A stretch of DNA of 6,907 bases, taken from NCBI GenBank assembly GCA_002366645.1, contig DFBM01000078.1, positions 744 through 7,650 on the forward strand, read 5' to 3'. The DNA is from Rhodobacterales bacterium UBA3080 (lineage in GTDB: Bacteria > Pseudomonadota > Alphaproteobacteria > Rhodobacterales > Rhodobacteraceae). A program made the translations under genes and the position numbers. Below are positions 6,239-6,907 of the stretch, piece by piece. The stretch's first letter is position 1; every line of letters begins with the position of its first letter. The notes beneath the pieces were generated by a model. It saw only the letters and a program-made list of their open reading frames with translations, searched no databases and was not told the origin of the DNA.

Positions 6239-6835
6239 CTAGCGACAGGAGTTGGCGCAGTTGCCTTGATTGGCACCACGTTCGGCCATGAAGTTGGACA
6301 ACAAGCAGCGCCCGGAATAGGTCATGCACATGGCGCCGTGGACGAAGGCTTCGAGCTTGATATCCGGACATTTCTCGCGGATTTCGGTCAACTCGTTGAA
6401 GGAAACTTCGCGGGCTAGAACAACCAACTCGGCACCTTGGGCTTCCCAGAATTTGACCGATAGCCACGAGGATACATTCGCTTGCGTCGAGATATGCAGT
6501 GGCAGTTCGGGCGCGCGGTCGCGGACGTACTGGAAAACACCCGGGTCGGCGATGATCAGGCTGTCAGGGTTAACCTTGCGGACAGTCTCGATATATTCGT
6601 CAAGTTTTGGAACGTCTTTGTTGTGCGAAAACAGGTTCAACGTCAGATAGGCGCGTTTGCCGTGGGCATGGCAGAACTCGACCCCCTCGATAACATCTTC
6701 CAGCGAGAACTCTGACTTCGTGCGCAGACTCATGTCCGGCGTACCTAGGTAAACAGCGTCTGCACCATGTAGCACCGCCATTTTGAGTTTGCGCAGATTG
6801 CCCGCAGGCATCAGCAATTCGGAACGGTGTGTCAT
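6239..6835 (-). CDS. U32-family protein, N-terminal fragment ending at the amber codon
   Basis: This 198-residue frame begins with SELLMPAGNLRKLKMAVLHG and GADAVYLG, the usual U32 N terminus. It includes HISTQANVSSWLSVKFW and the U32 signature near residues 162-180. The ATG at 6835 has a weak AGG about nine to ten bases upstream and follows the preceding gene's stop by nine bases, so it is probably co-transcribed with it. If termination at the TAG is efficient, the product holds three of the four likely cluster cysteines and only the first part of the barrel; it is unlikely to work on its own. Confidence 0.75.
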   Translation of the reverse strand: MTHRSELLMPAGNLRKLKMAVLHGADAVYLGTPDMSLRTKSEFSLEDVIEGVEFCHAHGKRAYLTLNLFSHNKDVPKLDEYIETVRKVNPDSLIIADPGVFQYVRDRAPELPLHISTQANVSSWLSVKFWEAQGAELVVLAREVSFNELTEIREKCPDIKLEAFVHGAMCMTYSGRCLLSNFMAERGANQGNCANSCR

Positions 6836-6844
6836 TTTGCTAAC

Positions 6845-6907
6845 CTATATCAAGAACGCCAGCAGCACGGGGATCACGATTATCGACATCAGCGTCGAGA
6901 CCATAAC
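6845..6907 (-). CDS. Membrane protein C-terminus, possibly an AEC-family transporter
   Basis: The window ends inside this gene; only the last 20 residues and TAG (6847-6845) are present. The visible sequence (VMVSTLMSIIVIPVLLAFL) is one hydrophobic membrane helix that closes the protein. A final helix of the form STL-S-I-PVLLA is usual in auxin-efflux-carrier (AEC) type transporters, but such a short stretch fits other permeases too, so the family is a guess. It ends nine bases before the U32 gene on the same strand, suggesting co-transcription. Confidence 0.5.
   Translation of the reverse strand, partial: VMVSTLMSIIVIPVLLAFLI

Larger units (their letters stand above)
5192..6835 (-). pseudogene. 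U32-family gene (TrhP/YegQ-like) interrupted by an in-frame TAG
   Basis: Reading 6835 down to 5192 in one frame gives a U32 protein of about 547 codons broken by a single TAG at 6241-6239. U32 proteins are Fe-S proteins that mostly support RNA hydroxylation (TrhP on tRNA U34, RlhA on 23S rRNA) or ubiquinone hydroxylation (UbiU/UbiV), although older annotation calls them peptidases. The signature EAFVHGAMCMTYSGRCLLS (162-180) is intact. It is followed by NQGNCANSCR, stop, NYNV, where E. coli TrhP has NQGTCTNACRWEYNV, so the stop replaces a conserved Trp. Likely cluster ligands are Cys170, Cys177 and Cys193, plus Cys257 after the stop. A C-terminal cluster CCGKGCNGC (503-511) extends past E. 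coli TrhP. Whether this is a true pseudogene, an error, or a readthrough gene cannot be decided here. Confidence 0.75.

Noticed and set aside
6239..6241. TAG as a pyrrolysine or genome-wide recoded codon
   Set aside because: TAG is the normal terminator of znuB, lysR, the SLT gene and the U32 gene's own end here, and the site is a conserved Trp, one base from TGG.

Overview
The window looks like an ordinary chromosomal stretch of an alphaproteobacterium, most likely Rhodobacterales (Roseobacter-like). This is inferred from moderate-to-high GC, tightly overlapping genes, GTG/TTG starts, a zur-znuC-znuB zinc operon and family-typical protein sequences. No phage, IS, CRISPR, tRNA or rRNA signal was found, and no stretch over 100 bases lacks a gene.

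Plus strand, 1-1492: a translationally coupled trio. It comprises the last 64 codons of a FOXRED1/DAO-type FAD-dependent oxidoreductase, a GNAT acetyltransferase, and an AhpD-like (CMD family) peroxidase-related protein with a CxxCxxxH centre. Both junctions are 4-base ATGA overlaps. Plus strand, 1493-3520: a 69-base gap holds a near-perfect Zur-type palindrome just before zur. It is followed by znuC (GTG start, 4-base overlap) and znuB (8-base overlap), the regulator, ATPase and permease of a high-affinity zinc importer. The periplasmic zinc-binding protein gene znuA is not in the window.

Minus strand, 3523-6907, read right to left: the end of a membrane protein (possibly an AEC-family transporter), a U32-family gene of TrhP/YegQ type, a small SLT-domain lipoprotein, and a LysR regulator that ends two bases from znuB, tail to tail. 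The lysR upstream region has a good sigma-70 promoter whose -10 lies inside a perfect 8-base inverted repeat, suggesting autoregulation.

The most notable observation is an in-frame amber codon (TAG, 6239-6241) that splits the U32 gene. Both halves stay in the same frame and the stop sits where relatives have the Trp of a conserved CRW motif. This points to a single TGG-to-TAG nonsense change, a base-call error, or readthrough. TAG also ends four other reading frames here, so genome-wide recoding of TAG is unlikely. I see no strong sign of a new multigene system; the coupled oxidase/GNAT/AhpD trio is the only loosely characterised functional unit.
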